Both the position numbers and the translations under genes were made by a program. A stretch of 64,000 nt of DNA from Apostichopus japonicus. Lineage: Eukaryota; Echinodermata; Holothuroidea; Aspidochirotida; Stichopodidae. The notes under the pieces are model-generated. The model ran no database searches. It worked only from the letters and a program-made list of their open reading frames with translations, and was not told where the DNA came from. Numbering within the stretch: position 1 is the stretch's first letter; the number at the start of each line of letters is the position of its first letter. The stretch covers positions 25,785,484 to 25,849,483 of the forward strand of contig NC_092564.1 of the NCBI RefSeq assembly GCF_037975245.1, given 5' to 3'. This document shows, piece after piece, positions 13,122 to 24,993 of the stretch.

Positions 13122-15985
13122 GTCAGTGACCAGTCGCTAATGATTTACACTGAGCACTATAAGGTTACCGGTGCATTCTATACATGGTAGAGTGAGGGCA
13201 GTCAACATATTTCGGCTACTTTATCCAACAGCATTTACTGTATTTCATACTGACATTGATGTTCCCCACAAAACTTGTGTATGAAACCCCAACAATTATT
13301 ATTGTTTTTGTTATCCCCCTCTAAAATGACGAATGACTTTGCATTTGCCAGCCTCTCTTGCAACCAAACAGCCTCTAAAAGAAGATAAAGGAATTCCATG
13401 TTTCTAGATAACTTTAGACCATAGAAAACCATTATTTAGAAATGCTTAACAATATCCTATTTTAAGTATACATCTTTCCACAAGTTAAAATTAATGCAGC
13501 AAACACTCCAGAAGGGCACCATTTGTTGCACCTAAGGTCCTTTAGACTGTTACAAGTCAAAGCTTGGAATGCAAAGGTCAAAGTGACTTTAAAATAGTCC
13601 TCCATATGAGTTGTGTCTTTGATGGCCTAATCCTTCGGTTTTTCTGTGTGGTATTTTGTTCAAAGATCTGGAGAATAGTAGAATACTTGTCCGCTGAAAA
13701 TCTGGCAAGGAATATAAACCGTGGAAGACCTGATGCAGCTTCAATCATAGCAGGAGTTTCCTCAGAGGAAAACTTTAAATGAAAACGTTTTTATTCCAGT
13801 CTGCCTCTGAAGAAGTTCCTGCTGGTACTGTTTGAACGATTACATCATCAGAATGTTTTTACACATTTTTACCCAACTTTTTAAACATACATGTATGTAG
13901 TTGCTAAAGGGACAAACCAACTGACATCTGCGGAGTGCGGACTGTTATTTTCTGATTTTTGCAAAATGTATAGGCTCTGCTCTCCTATCAAAAAGATGTA
14001 TATCTGTTTAATCAACTTCACTCAAAGTTGCTTGTGCAGTAATTTGTAAATACAAGACCCAAAATGGATTTATAAGCATGTCAACAATGCAAACAGCTGG
14101 TTAATGTGGGATTTGAAGTTAGCAACTAATTACAATCCCCAACAACCTAAACCTAGTTAAGAACGTTTGTAGACTACTGTAGGTAGATATGGAGTGTATA
14201 TATATATACATAGGAACCTTATGGACAGACAGGTAAGAGGAAGGAAACAGATTTTATATCTATTCAAAATATGATAATAATAAGTTTACTGTTTCATGAA
14301 ATGCTATTAAGTTATTTGCCCACCCCAAATTAACGTACAGTAAAACCAGACAATGCTTAGGAAAATCACTCTATGGCTGTACAGTATATTATGTAAAGCA
14401 GGCTTGATTGAATGTGATTGTTTGGCAAGAAACTAGTAATCTTCCACAGGATGTTAAGCAAGTTCTTATGTAATACTTAGCTGTAATACCAAGTGCAACA
14501 AATTTTATATTTTGCATTGCAGCTCTGCCAATCACTTTTCTGTCGTTAAAGTTGCATTCATCCAACCGGTAAAGCTCAATGAGCGTCCAACATGAAGTTG
14601 AGACAAAATGCAACACAAATATACTGTAGTCCCAACTACAGATGATATTTTAAACTGAAACAAACACAGCTTGACTATGGTAAAACACCTTTTCTTTGAA
14701 AAGTACCATACTGTACCTGGTTGTCTGGCTTTGTTAATCGGCAGTAATACACAAAAGAACATGTATGGTTTTTTGTTCGCTTCTTGCTAAATACGGTAGT
14801 GTTATAACTTATAACCAATATTTAATGCTTTATGGAATCTGTGCCTTCTCATAAACAAAAACAGCAACTGTAACCCAGGCATACCACACCTTCCTGTTAA
14901 ATGACTTGCCTTCCTATGTGACATACTTGGCACAACACATCATAGGACAGACGGTTGGTTTTTTTCCATGAATTGGCTACACTGTACCTACAGGCCTACA
15001 GAAACAGCTGTACCAGCTAATATTATCTCAAATTCTGTGAAATGTATGTGATCAATGAAATTTTATGTCACATGAATCTGCTGTGAAGTGAAATAGACTG
15101 CTCTATACATACCTGAGACACATTAAACACCAGTTGACTGCTGCTTTAAGGGATGTCTAACTACTTCCAACAAGGCCTTGAACCAAAATGTTTCGGTTAT
15201 TTGCTTGTTGGACATTTTTTTATAGAGGCGCTTATTATCAGTTCACAAAGTACTGTAGAGCTGTGCGGTGCATACCAGGTAAGTATCTAGAAAAGGCACA
15301 TGCTTTGTGGCATGGCAACAGTACTACAGTGCATCGCAGCACTGCACATTAAAGGTACAGCAACCTTCACCTTTCCTAAGTTTGAACAGTATCTTGGAAT
15401 ACATACTGTAACTACATACTGAAACGACATGCTGCTATCAGTGCTATGCATCCTTGAATGGAAGGTGACGGAATTTTCAAATCAAATATTAGGACCTGTT
15501 GCTTCCCAAACTGCAATTGTATGATTTTTTGCGGAAATCCACCCAAGCATTCCACTCAAGCATTGCAATGCACACTGTGTAATAATACAAGCTAATGTAC
15601 AATATTTGAGCTGTAACTTAAAAGCATTTATCACAGCAGTGACAGCACCATATTGTACTATACATGGCTGATACATACATTTTATAACTGATAGGTACAT
15701 TTTATAAAGCAACATTAATACAAGACAGTCAAATGCCAAAGTGAACATTGAAAAATACACAATAAAGAAAAACTAAAAAAAGGGGAAAATAGGAGAACAG
15801 TACAATTTTAGTAGATGACCCAAGCGGTCATTCCTGTTTATTTTACAGTCTACCACAGCAATGGATGAACCACAGAGACAAACATGTACAGTAGCTTGAG
15901 CATGGTAACATCCTGCTTGAAAGAGTCATGGCAGACAGCCAAGGTAAATTTTCAGGGGCACGGACAAAACTCTGATCTGTCCGAA
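13122..15985. other. Non-coding stretch, no gene recognised
   Basis: No open frame shows family resemblance or coherent splice sites. Scattered TACTGTA motifs are present. Confidence 0.5.
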
Positions 15986-15989
15986 AGAT

Positions 15990-17035
15990 ACTGTACATGG
16001 ATCACCAGCATATACTGTACATGGATCACCAGCATATACTGTACATGGATCACCAGCATATACTGTACATGGATCACCAACATATACTGTACATGGATCA
16101 CCAGCATATACTGTACATGGATCACCAACATATACTGTACATGGATCACCAACATATACTGTACATGGATCACCAACATATACTGTACATGGATCACCAA
16201 CATATACTGTACATGGATCACCAGCATATACTGTACATGGATCACCAGCATATATACTGTACATGGATCACCAACATATACTGTACATGGATCACCAACA
16301 TATACTGTACATGGATCACCAGCATATACTGTACATGGATCACCAGCATATACTGTACATGGATCACCAGCATATACTGTACATGGATCACCAACATATA
16401 TACTGTACATGGATCACCAGCATATACTGTACATGGATCACCAGCATATACTGTACATGGATCACCAGCATATACTGTACATGGATCACAAACGTAAACT
16501 GTACATGGATCACCATTACATACTGTACATGGATCACCAGCATATACTGTACATGGATCACCAGCATATATACTGTACATGGATCACCAGCATATACTGT
16601 ACATGGATCACCAGCATATATACTGTACATGGATCACCAACATATACTATATGGATAACCAGCATATACTGTACATGGATCACAAACATATACTGTAGAT
16701 GGATCACCATTACATACTGTACATGGATCACCAACATATACTGTACATGGATCACCAGCATATATACTGTACATGGATCACCAACATATACTATATGGAT
16801 AACCAGCATATACTGTACATGGATCACAAACATATACTGTAGATGGATCACCATTACATACTGTACATGGATCACCAGCATATACGGTATTTGGATTACC
16901 AGCATATATACTGTACATGGATCACCAACATATACTGTACATGGATCATCAGCATATACTGTACATGGATCACCATTACATACTGTACATGGATCACCAG
17001 CATATACGGTATTTGGATAATTACCAGCATATACT
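15990..17035. repeat. 24-bp minisatellite array, about 43 units
   Basis: The unit is TACTGTACATGGATCACCAG followed by CATA (24 bp). Variants have CAA for CAG, and some units gain 2 bp (CATATATACTG). Degenerate units appear after about 16480 (e.g. ATGGATCACCATTACA, TACTATATGGATAACC). Because 24 is divisible by 3, long frames open on both strands. They are not genes. There are no unique spacers, so this is not a CRISPR array. Confidence 0.97.
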
Positions 17036-17633
17036 GTACGGTAAATCCCCGTACTTTCCCTTTGTTGATTAGTGAAAAAAGCTTGGTGACAGTAAGATCC
17101 AATCAAATAGCGAGTACCAATGATCTGTAATATACTGTATATACTGTCTATCTGTTCCTTTTTCTATAGCTTTAACTTTATTGCATGTTAGTGGTTACCA
17201 ATTACATCTCTTCAAGAACCTTTTGAGATTCTGTGAAGTTAGCTACTGCACATGGATCACCAGCATAGACTGTACATGGATCACCAACATATATACTGTA
17301 CATGGATCACCAGCATATACTGTACATTATTTGGATTACCAGCATATACTGTACATGGATCACCAACATACATACTGTACATGGATCACCAGCATATACG
17401 GTATTTGGATTACCAGCATATACTGTACTTCGGTAAATCCCCGTACTTTCCCTTTTTTGATTAATTAGTGAAAAATGCTTTGGTAACCGTAAGATCCAAT
17501 CAAATAGCTAGTACCAATGAACTGCAATATACCGAAATATATCAGTTCCTTTTTCTATAGCTTTAACTTTATTGCATGTTAGTGGTTACCAATTATATCT
17601 CTTCAAGAACCTTTTGAGATTCTGTGAAGTTAG
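17036..17633. repeat. Duplicated minisatellite flank plus a second short 24-bp array
   Basis: The roughly 200-bp non-repeat flank at 17036-17243 (CGGTAAATCCCCGTACTTTC ... GATTCTGTGAAGTTAG) recurs at about 17432-17633 with few differences. Between them lies a second array of the same 24-bp unit at 17244-17431. The pattern is array-flank-array-flank, a higher-order duplication. Confidence 0.9.
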
Positions 17634-18344
17634 TAACTTGACCTCACACCATAAAATTAATTGAAATTTTTTTTTTTATTAGCAGAAGAACTTATTGAAC
17701 AGGAGAAAAGATATTTCTTTGGACATTCAATCCAGCTTGATTTCAAAATTTTGTTTTCACTATGTGCAAATAAAACCCAACCGTGTTAAACTGGAGAGAT
17801 GTGTCGCTAAAAGGCTACTTCACTGGTGGCATGCAATATTACTCTTTCTTTTAGGACTGATTCTTTTCAAATAAATTCTAGGCTTGGGTGGATCCTCAAC
17901 ATTTTTTGAATGGACTACTTTGGAGAGGCCCTACTGCCCTAGTATATAGTCATATTTCTCAGAGTACTTTTGTTTCCTTTGTCAGTCATTACAGTATACT
18001 GTAATGATATAAAAACATAGGTTGCTGGTTCACATAGCAGGCCCCTTGATTTCACAGAAACAATCCTTTGGTACTGTGAAAACAAACCACAGAACTGAAA
18101 AGAGGTTTTCCATGACAAAATACTGCTACTGGATTATTTCAGGCTCACTACTACAATATATGTAGAAACAATGTTAGTAACAGTAGCATATATATCATCA
18201 CTGAAGTCTTAATATTAACTGTTTTATTTTAGTTCACATGCAGCAGCCTGAAAAAACAATTGTCAAACACTACTACAGTATCCAACATACAGTACATACG
18301 TTTCCTGCATATTATAAAATGAAAGCCTTGCAAATAATAATAAT

Positions 18345-18425
18345 AATTATAATCCTTATAAATGAGACTTATATAGCGCCAAATCAGTACACAATTTAAG
18401 TCACTGCTCAAAGCGCTTTACAAAG
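18345..18425 (-). mobile_element. Retroposon 3' tail (LINE/SINE type)
   Basis: Read on the minus strand, the segment has TTTGTAAAGCGCTTTGAGCA, then GGCGCTATATAAG, then a short (ATT)n run. This AAAGCGCTTT...GCGCTATATAA signature is typical of LINE and SINE 3' ends in animals. Only the tail is recognisable. Confidence 0.55.
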
Positions 18426-18569
18426 AAAGCAAATTCATTTACAAGAGAACAAGTGAAACCAGAACGCAAAAATGCATTGTGGTTTCGATGATGTAACATG
18501 AGCAGTTTTCTTCATGAATCTGACGTAATGTACAGTATAGTAAGGGTGTACATGTTTACAAGGGTTTAA

Positions 18570-18926
18570 AGGGTGTGAAGACTCGTGCAAAAAGAAACGT
18601 CTGATTATGGTAATCTGACCTAGTTTCGAATGAGGTGTAACAGAAGTGTTAGACACCACCATCAATCCCAGAAAATACACACAGCTTGCTACCGTCGGTA
18701 ATTAGACACTAGTGTACAGTCAGTACATACAGCTGCGGTCAATACCCACAGCACCGTGTATAAACGATACAGGGATGGACATCTCAGGTCCAGCTAAAGA
18801 TAACAAGGTATCACGTTTCATTACTGTCTGCATTTTGTAGCGACACGAACAAAACGTCACTTGCAAGCAACAGAAAGTTAACTTTTGCAGATGGTCACAC
18901 ACGGTTTGGGGCGAGTCTTCAATGCC
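18570..18926 (+). mobile_element. TTAA-flanked MITE, family 1, copy a
   Basis: The left end is TTAA|AGGGTGTGAAGACTCG; the right end is the inverted CGAGTCTTCAATGCC. The interior is shared with 33104-33461 (inverted) and 62024-62343 (same strand). There is no coding capacity. TTAA target sites are characteristic of piggyBac-type elements. The right TTAA is not intact here. Confidence 0.8.
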
Positions 18927-21561
18927 AATAACAATTTGACTTCTAACGACCCATGACCCAAATGTAGTAGAGTACAGTAGTACATTTGTGAATATCAGAA
19001 TGGATGAGTTGCTCTGCACATGGGAACCTTTCCTGATGGTTCAAATACCTTATAGAATGCACAGGTCTACTTTTTTTTTTTCCTCAAACAGAGCTGTAAT
19101 TCATTAATATATGGATGTTTAAAGTATATGTTTGCCGATTTATGCAGATTTTCTGTGTCTAACACTCATTAACTTATGCACATCCTCCCAACTAGAGCCA
19201 CTGACCCAGGTTCCCCCATTATGAAATTGTTGTACACAACAAACATTGACATTCGACAATTTCACAATTTAAGTGTATGAAGTCATGGAATTGCAGTGAA
19301 AGTTTGCATAGCCTAGAGCACAAAATAATGAACTTTAAATTGCCGTGATTTTTCTACATATGGCATTCCATCAACTTGTGTTTCTCATGGAGCAAATTAA
19401 TTATGTGCTGAATTGCACAATACCCCGTAACTCTTGAATCTCACAGATTATGACCAGAAGTCCCTACGTATACTAAACAATTATTTTCGTTCTCAAAAAG
19501 CCCTGTGTATGTGAGTTGCGGGGTATTCTGCAAAAACTCCTAATTATGATTTGTTGCTAGGATATATTTTTCTTGCCTATAGAAGTAAAATTTTACATTT
19601 TTGGATCGGATCATGAAATTTGTTTCACCATGTGATACAGGAACCCCTGTATAAGGCTACAAATATGACACCATTTGGCTTGTAGCACCCTTCATAATCG
19701 TTTTTTTTTTCCCTCAAAGGAGAGGGGGCCACCCCTTAGACCCCTTTCACAGGCCATCTATCAGTGTCCTCCTTTATAACAATCAATATTTGGTAACCTT
19801 ATATACACAAAGCACAACTTACACAAAATGAATACATTGAACATTTCTGGACAATATAACCTACAGTACTAGCCTATGCCAAATATTAGATGTATTTTAG
19901 ACCATTTAGTAATTCTGATAAATTCAACCTTCAGGGTTGTTTCCAAACCTAGGCCCTTTGTTAATGTCCAACATTAGACCTTTGATTAAGAGAACAACAT
20001 GTAGGAAAGGGCCTTGAAATCCAAAGACTAAGAATAGGGCCTAAGGTTAGGCCCTTGCTGCAACTGAGCTAGGCCTATATTAACAATAACATTAACAATA
20101 GCATTACCTAATTCCCCTGATTAAGGCCCGGGCTATCATTTGCCCACATCAAACTGCAGTAAATAGTTATTTCTTGGCACATCCACGGTCAATTACGCGA
20201 TTAAAAATTACTAAGGTAAGATTAACCTTCGGCTAGATGCCAACACCACCTTCACTAACTTGTACTTAGGCTACGGGGGAGTCTGTACGGGTGAACCAAA
20301 CCTAACCTAGAATAGGTAGGCCTATGTTGTGCAGCTTGTGCCTAAGAGACCTTTGGCCAACTGCATATGCACGCAAAGTGGAAAAATTCGATTCTACGAA
20401 CAACAGAAGTTTTTACATGTCTCTTATTGCCATTACACCAACACCTTACACAAAACACATTAACGGAATGTTTCATTACAAGATAAAATACAAAAATCAA
20501 ACTAACCTTTTCTCATAGTTGAATCCGAACGGGCTAAATTTAGTCAATATTGCCAGTGTTTTGTAGTCACTGTGGCTCACTATGTGGTATGGGTACGTAC
20601 TGTATACTGTATGCACGTACTTACGTACGAGAAGATACTCGGTATATTGTATATAGTCCAGTATAACTATTGTAGGGCCTATTCGGATATACGTCGTAAA
20701 CTTACTGAATGTAGTGTTCCTCATATATCAGGATGGATTACTAATGCAATGTCTGAAAATAAAATAGAGGGCAGCAGCACCCAATCAGACAAAACCGGAA
20801 TTCCACTGTGAATAGCGCTGAACTATGTGAACAGTTCTTGACTACGTTGAATAGGCGCGGCCTACACAGAAAAGTTATGACGCCTTGCAATGCAGTCTTC
20901 AATGGTGAACTAGCGATCAGGGGAGGGGAGAAGTCAACTACTACGAAATAGATTGGGAAATTAAGAAAGGAAAGTAGAGAAGTAAGAGAATAAGAGATAT
21001 AAACCTTAGTAGAGATCGTGCAAATGTGTGCGCAGAAAGTCAATATTTTGTTCAGACCGAAGTAGGCCTAAAGTGGTACAGTCGAGACAGTAGTACAATT
21101 GTTTCCAATGTAAATGTGTTTTGGATAAACTGATTGACATCTTGTTCATTTATACATTCGTTGGTGATGGTTGGATGGCTCATTTGAACGATCATGTAAC
21201 AACGGGATGGTTGCCGTTCGCCTGCGTCCGATGATTAATTCATTTTCCTTTTGTAAAAATGAGAACGCATAAAACTTGAAGTGTATCCGGCCCGTTATTA
21301 AAGGAGTGGAAACCCATCCGTAAACATTTGTTTATAATCTTACGTGACATAATACAATGTGAAGAACATGGACCCCTTCACAAAACGCAACAGCTTGGAA
21401 CTTAAGCACCCCGCAAACTGTGCCCCTCCCCCACCCACCCTACCCGGCCGAAGAATAGCATTGATTTTATGATATCCGCTTTTAAAATGACGCGTGACTG
21501 TGCTACTAATTTGAAAAGAAGTTGACACCATTAACTTTTCACATTGAAGGTCTAAAATAAA
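18927..21561. other. Non-coding stretch, no gene recognised
   Basis: Short frames only. A possible minus-strand donor (GAAAAG|GTTAGT) near 20508 could end an untranslated exon, but no partner exon was identified. Confidence 0.4.
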
Positions 21562-21840
21562 ATGGCTGATTTAAATATTAAACATTTAAGTGTTATAAAT
21601 GGGAACAGAAAATGTAAATTGGTTTTAAATCTTCTCTTTGGAACGAACTTTCCATTTCACGTTCGTTACTCTCCCTCCCTCTCTATTCTCAAGAGACAAC
21701 TTAAAACATTTCTGTTTGATTCCTGGTTTCTTTTTTCCTTGGTTTCCTGTGTCAATTTCCTACTTTGTAAAGCGCTTTGAAACGCTGTATTAAGCGCTAT
21801 ATAAATGTAATTTATAATAATTAGGCTACTATTACTATTA
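21562..21840 (+). mobile_element. LINE retrotransposon 3' end, 5'-truncated relic
   Basis: A plus-strand frame ends with SLSILKRQLKTFLFDSWF, the kind of basic 'S-FK--LKT-LF' C-terminus found in many LINE ORF2 proteins. About 55 bp on comes TTTGTAAAGCGCTTTGAAAC and GCGCTATATAAAT, the usual tail, then a (TTA)n-like end. The upstream reverse-transcriptase domain is absent. Confidence 0.65.
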
Positions 21841-23880
21841 TTATACCCTATGACGATACTGCGGGTGTTTTCCCTATAACAATGTATATTATCCAATTTA
21901 TTTATAGACGCTAACATTATTTAGATTATCAGTCCCACTTATGTTATGTTAGGTTATGTAGCTTATTTAATTAATATAGTAGGAACATTGGTATAAAAAA
22001 ATACGTTACGCGACAAATACAATAAAGGACGTGAATACAGGCCTCGGTCTATAATAGACCTATACTAACTCTGTTTATTGTGTGTATAGTTATAGGCATA
22101 TATACAACAGATGTTCCATGCACACAATGATTGGTGATTAGCTATAGGTTGAATTGAACGGTCTTCCCCTTTCCTTCTCCCCATTTTCTTAACGGTAGGT
22201 GTGTTGACGAAGTACGTACTTATCCGCTTGCATGCATATCCAATTATAATAGGCCTATATTGTGTAAATCCAACGCCATGTTGCAGGCTATACCCATATT
22301 TCTTTCGCTCAGTTTTCACACATGTATGCAGCAAACAACATTTTTTCCCCCGTTGTTTTGTTGTTGAAAATTCCAACTGATCTCACAAGTTACACGTAAA
22401 GTCAACAACAATATTCATATTACACCTATATGTTGCATTAGGTTTGTTTGCAAGGCACTTGAAAACATATAATGTTTGAGAATCGATTGAGAAAACGGCT
22501 GTAGCTGAAGTTACTATATCATTCATATGTTGAATCATCAATCCTCAACATCTGGTTCTGTGAAGTTTGTAGACTTAATAGACTGAGTCTGCTTGGCGGA
22601 ATGTTACATTTTTTTCCCGAATCTTCTAATCTGATCAATTTTCGCTGTTCTTTAGAGAATCAATACCTCCCCTTGGTGACACAGTTTAAACGACAACAGA
22701 GGAGGAGGGAGGAGGGGAGGAGGGGAGACGCGGGTGGATGAGGATTGGAACGATAAGGATGGGGGAGAAAAGTAAGGGAAGGGAGGAGGAAGGGAGTAGA
22801 GAAGGGAAGGGAAAAGAAAGGGAGGGAGGGAGGGGTGGACGAATAGGAACAGTGTCTGATAAGTGTGAATATCCTGTTTCTATCAGGTAAATGATCATAT
22901 CTGTTTATATGCTGTCAGTAGGATTGCATTCACATGATTTTAATTTACGGTATGCACAGTGGTCCTTGTATTAGAAAGTCAGTGGCCCCAGCTGGTTGGA
23001 TCATACGGTAACTCGTACCGTGGGCAATGCATATTCATGAGATACAGATGTTCAAAACATGCGATTGGCCGAGTGCTGTTGGTGTTTCGTAAAACCAGCA
23101 GCACATTCAAGTGACGTCAACCTCACTAATTAAGGGAAGCTGCCTGTTTCTCTTCTTAATGACAAGATTGGCGCTGTTCTCACGATCATCATAACCCACA
23201 CCATATAGGTTATACATATTCATGAGATGCGAAATATGAGCTACAGTACACATACACTTTAATTGGTTTTTATTGTTAACAAAATATTTGCAGACAGAGA
23301 TAGCACAATAAAATTTCAGGTTAAAGAGATATATCGTAAAGTAAAACTGTTTTGAAGTTAGATAATGGTACCTTCTACTTCATGGAAGTCACTGAATAGG
23401 GCGTATTGGTTGAATGATTACGTAGGTGCCACTTTATGACAACATTGTGGACACAACGCTTCATATACAGAGATATACGTGTTCTTCGAATATGACTCAT
23501 TTATAAGGTAATGTACGTACTCGATGTGATTTCTAATTCACTCGAAAAACTTATAACAAACTAATATATATGTGATTATTAAAATCTTCTTTCTGTGGCC
23601 TTTTCGTCAGATATTAGCTATTCCTCAATGTAGTACTATGGCACTTTAAGTTTTCCGTATAATGACCGTGCAGATTTTAAGCAAAGAATAAAGGACGTTT
23701 CGGTCGATGAATCTCACCTCCTACGCTTCTCTTTCAAAGTCTCTCATATACTAGTTAATTATTTTTAGTAATACTTCCTTTTTTCACACTGTTACCTCCA
23801 AAGAATGCACTTTAAGAGAATGTAAAGACCGCAGCTGGCAATGTGAAACGTGTATACGGTAAATGCAGCTCTATTTTACA
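21841..23880. other. Non-coding stretch, no gene recognised
   Basis: Contains a purine-rich GGAGG/GGGAGG low-complexity block at about 22697-22840. Nothing else was recognised. Confidence 0.5.
22697..22840 (+). repeat. Purine-rich low-complexity tract
   Basis: Runs of GGAGGAGGGAGG, GGGAAGGG and GGGAGGGAGGG dominate about 140 bp. The reverse strand gives a Pro/Ser-rich open frame that is a composition artefact. Confidence 0.8.
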
Positions 23881-24031
23881 TAAACAAAACGTACCCCAGC
23901 CACCATATTTATAGTTCTTCTACTTGACACAGATTGGACACTAATACCCATGACATAAACAAAATGTACCCCCTTACACCAGCCACCGTAGTTAATCTAC
24001 TTGACACAGCTTGGACATTAATAGCCATGAC

Positions 24032-24320
24032 CATAGGCGTAGGAGCCCAATTTGATGGGGGGGGGGGGGGGCTGTAACGATTTGCCCGAAGAAGATAACC
24101 AAAATTTCGTTCAACATGTTAATGTACATTTCATATAGGCTTTTACATTAGTAATTGCGAATTAGTCGGGCAAGCTTAGAACTTTATTTTAATTACCAAG
24201 GAGATTTTTTACTAAGCTTTTCATTTCCTTTAGCTACATCATTACAATGTATTTTCTTTCAGTTGGTGCCCGAAAAATTCTCAGCATTTTGCCCGAATTT
24301 TCACAATTTTTACGCCTATG
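24032..24320 (+). mobile_element. hAT-like MITE, family CATAGGCGTA, full copy
   Basis: Terminal inverted repeats are CATAGGCGTAGG on the left and TTTTTACGCCTATG on the right. The flanks GCCATGAC and CCCATGAC match at 7 of 8 positions, consistent with an 8-bp target duplication in the surrounding tandem repeat. There is a G14-15 homopolymer near the left end. Confidence 0.75.
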
Positions 24321-24561
24321 CCCATGACATAAACAAAACTTACCCTCACACCAGCCACCGCAGTTAATCTACTTGACACAGCTTGGACAGTAATACCAAT
24401 GACATAAAAAAAACGTACCCCCTCACTGCAGCCACCATATAGTTAATTTACTTGACACAGCTTGGACACTAATACCAATGACAAAAACAAAACGTGCCCC
24501 CTCACTGCAGCCACCATATAGTTAATCTACTTGACACAGCTTAGACACTAATACCCACGAC

Positions 24562-24840
24562 CATAGGCGTAGGAGCCCAATTTAATGGGGGGGGGGGAGG
24601 GGCTGTAACGATTTGCCCGAAGAATATAGGCCTAACCAAAATTTCGTTGAACATGTTAATGTACATTTCATATAGGCTTTTACATTAGTAATGGCGAATT
24701 AGTCGGGCAAGCTTAGAACTTTATTTTAATTACTAAGGAGATTTTTTGAACTATTCATTTCCTTTAGCTCATCATTACAATTGATTTTCTTTCAGTAGGT
24801 GCCCGAAAAATTCTCAGCATTTTGCCCGAATTTTCACAAA
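24562..24840 (+). mobile_element. Second copy of the CATAGGCGTA MITE, right end missing
   Basis: It is nearly identical to 24032-24310 but stops after CCCGAATTTTCACAA, before the right terminal repeat. It sits in the same phase of the tandem repeat, so it was probably copied with the array and not inserted independently. Confidence 0.75.
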
Positions 24841-24993
24841 AATATTTATTAAGTAGTTAATCTACTTGACACAGCTCGGACACTAATACCCATGACATAA
24901 GCGAAACGTACCCCCTAACACCAGCCACCGTAGTTAATCTACTTGACTTAGCTTGGACACTTTACCCATTAAGACAACAATCAGTCAATTGAT

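Larger units (their letters stand above)
23881..24960. repeat. Degenerate tandem repeat of about 75-80 bp, split by two transposon copies
   Basis: At least seven full or partial units share CATGACATAAACAAAACGTA, CCAGCCACCGTAG, TTAATCTACTTGACACAGCT and TGGACACTAATACC. Units at about 24033-24320 and 24562-24840 are interrupted by two copies of one MITE. The array lies just 3' of the gene A stop codon. Confidence 0.85.

Noticed and set aside
12846-13190. Poly-Arg and poly-Gly open frames
   Set aside because: Translation of the (GGA)n microsatellite only.
15990-17035. Regularly spaced repeat resembling a CRISPR array
   Set aside because: Units are directly adjacent without unique spacers, and the genome is eukaryotic.
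15884-17130. Long open frames (up to 378 codons) on both strands
   Set aside because: They follow from a stop-free 24-bp minisatellite whose length is a multiple of three.
20741-21043. Minus-strand 100-codon frame
   Set aside because: No recognised domain or supporting splice sites.
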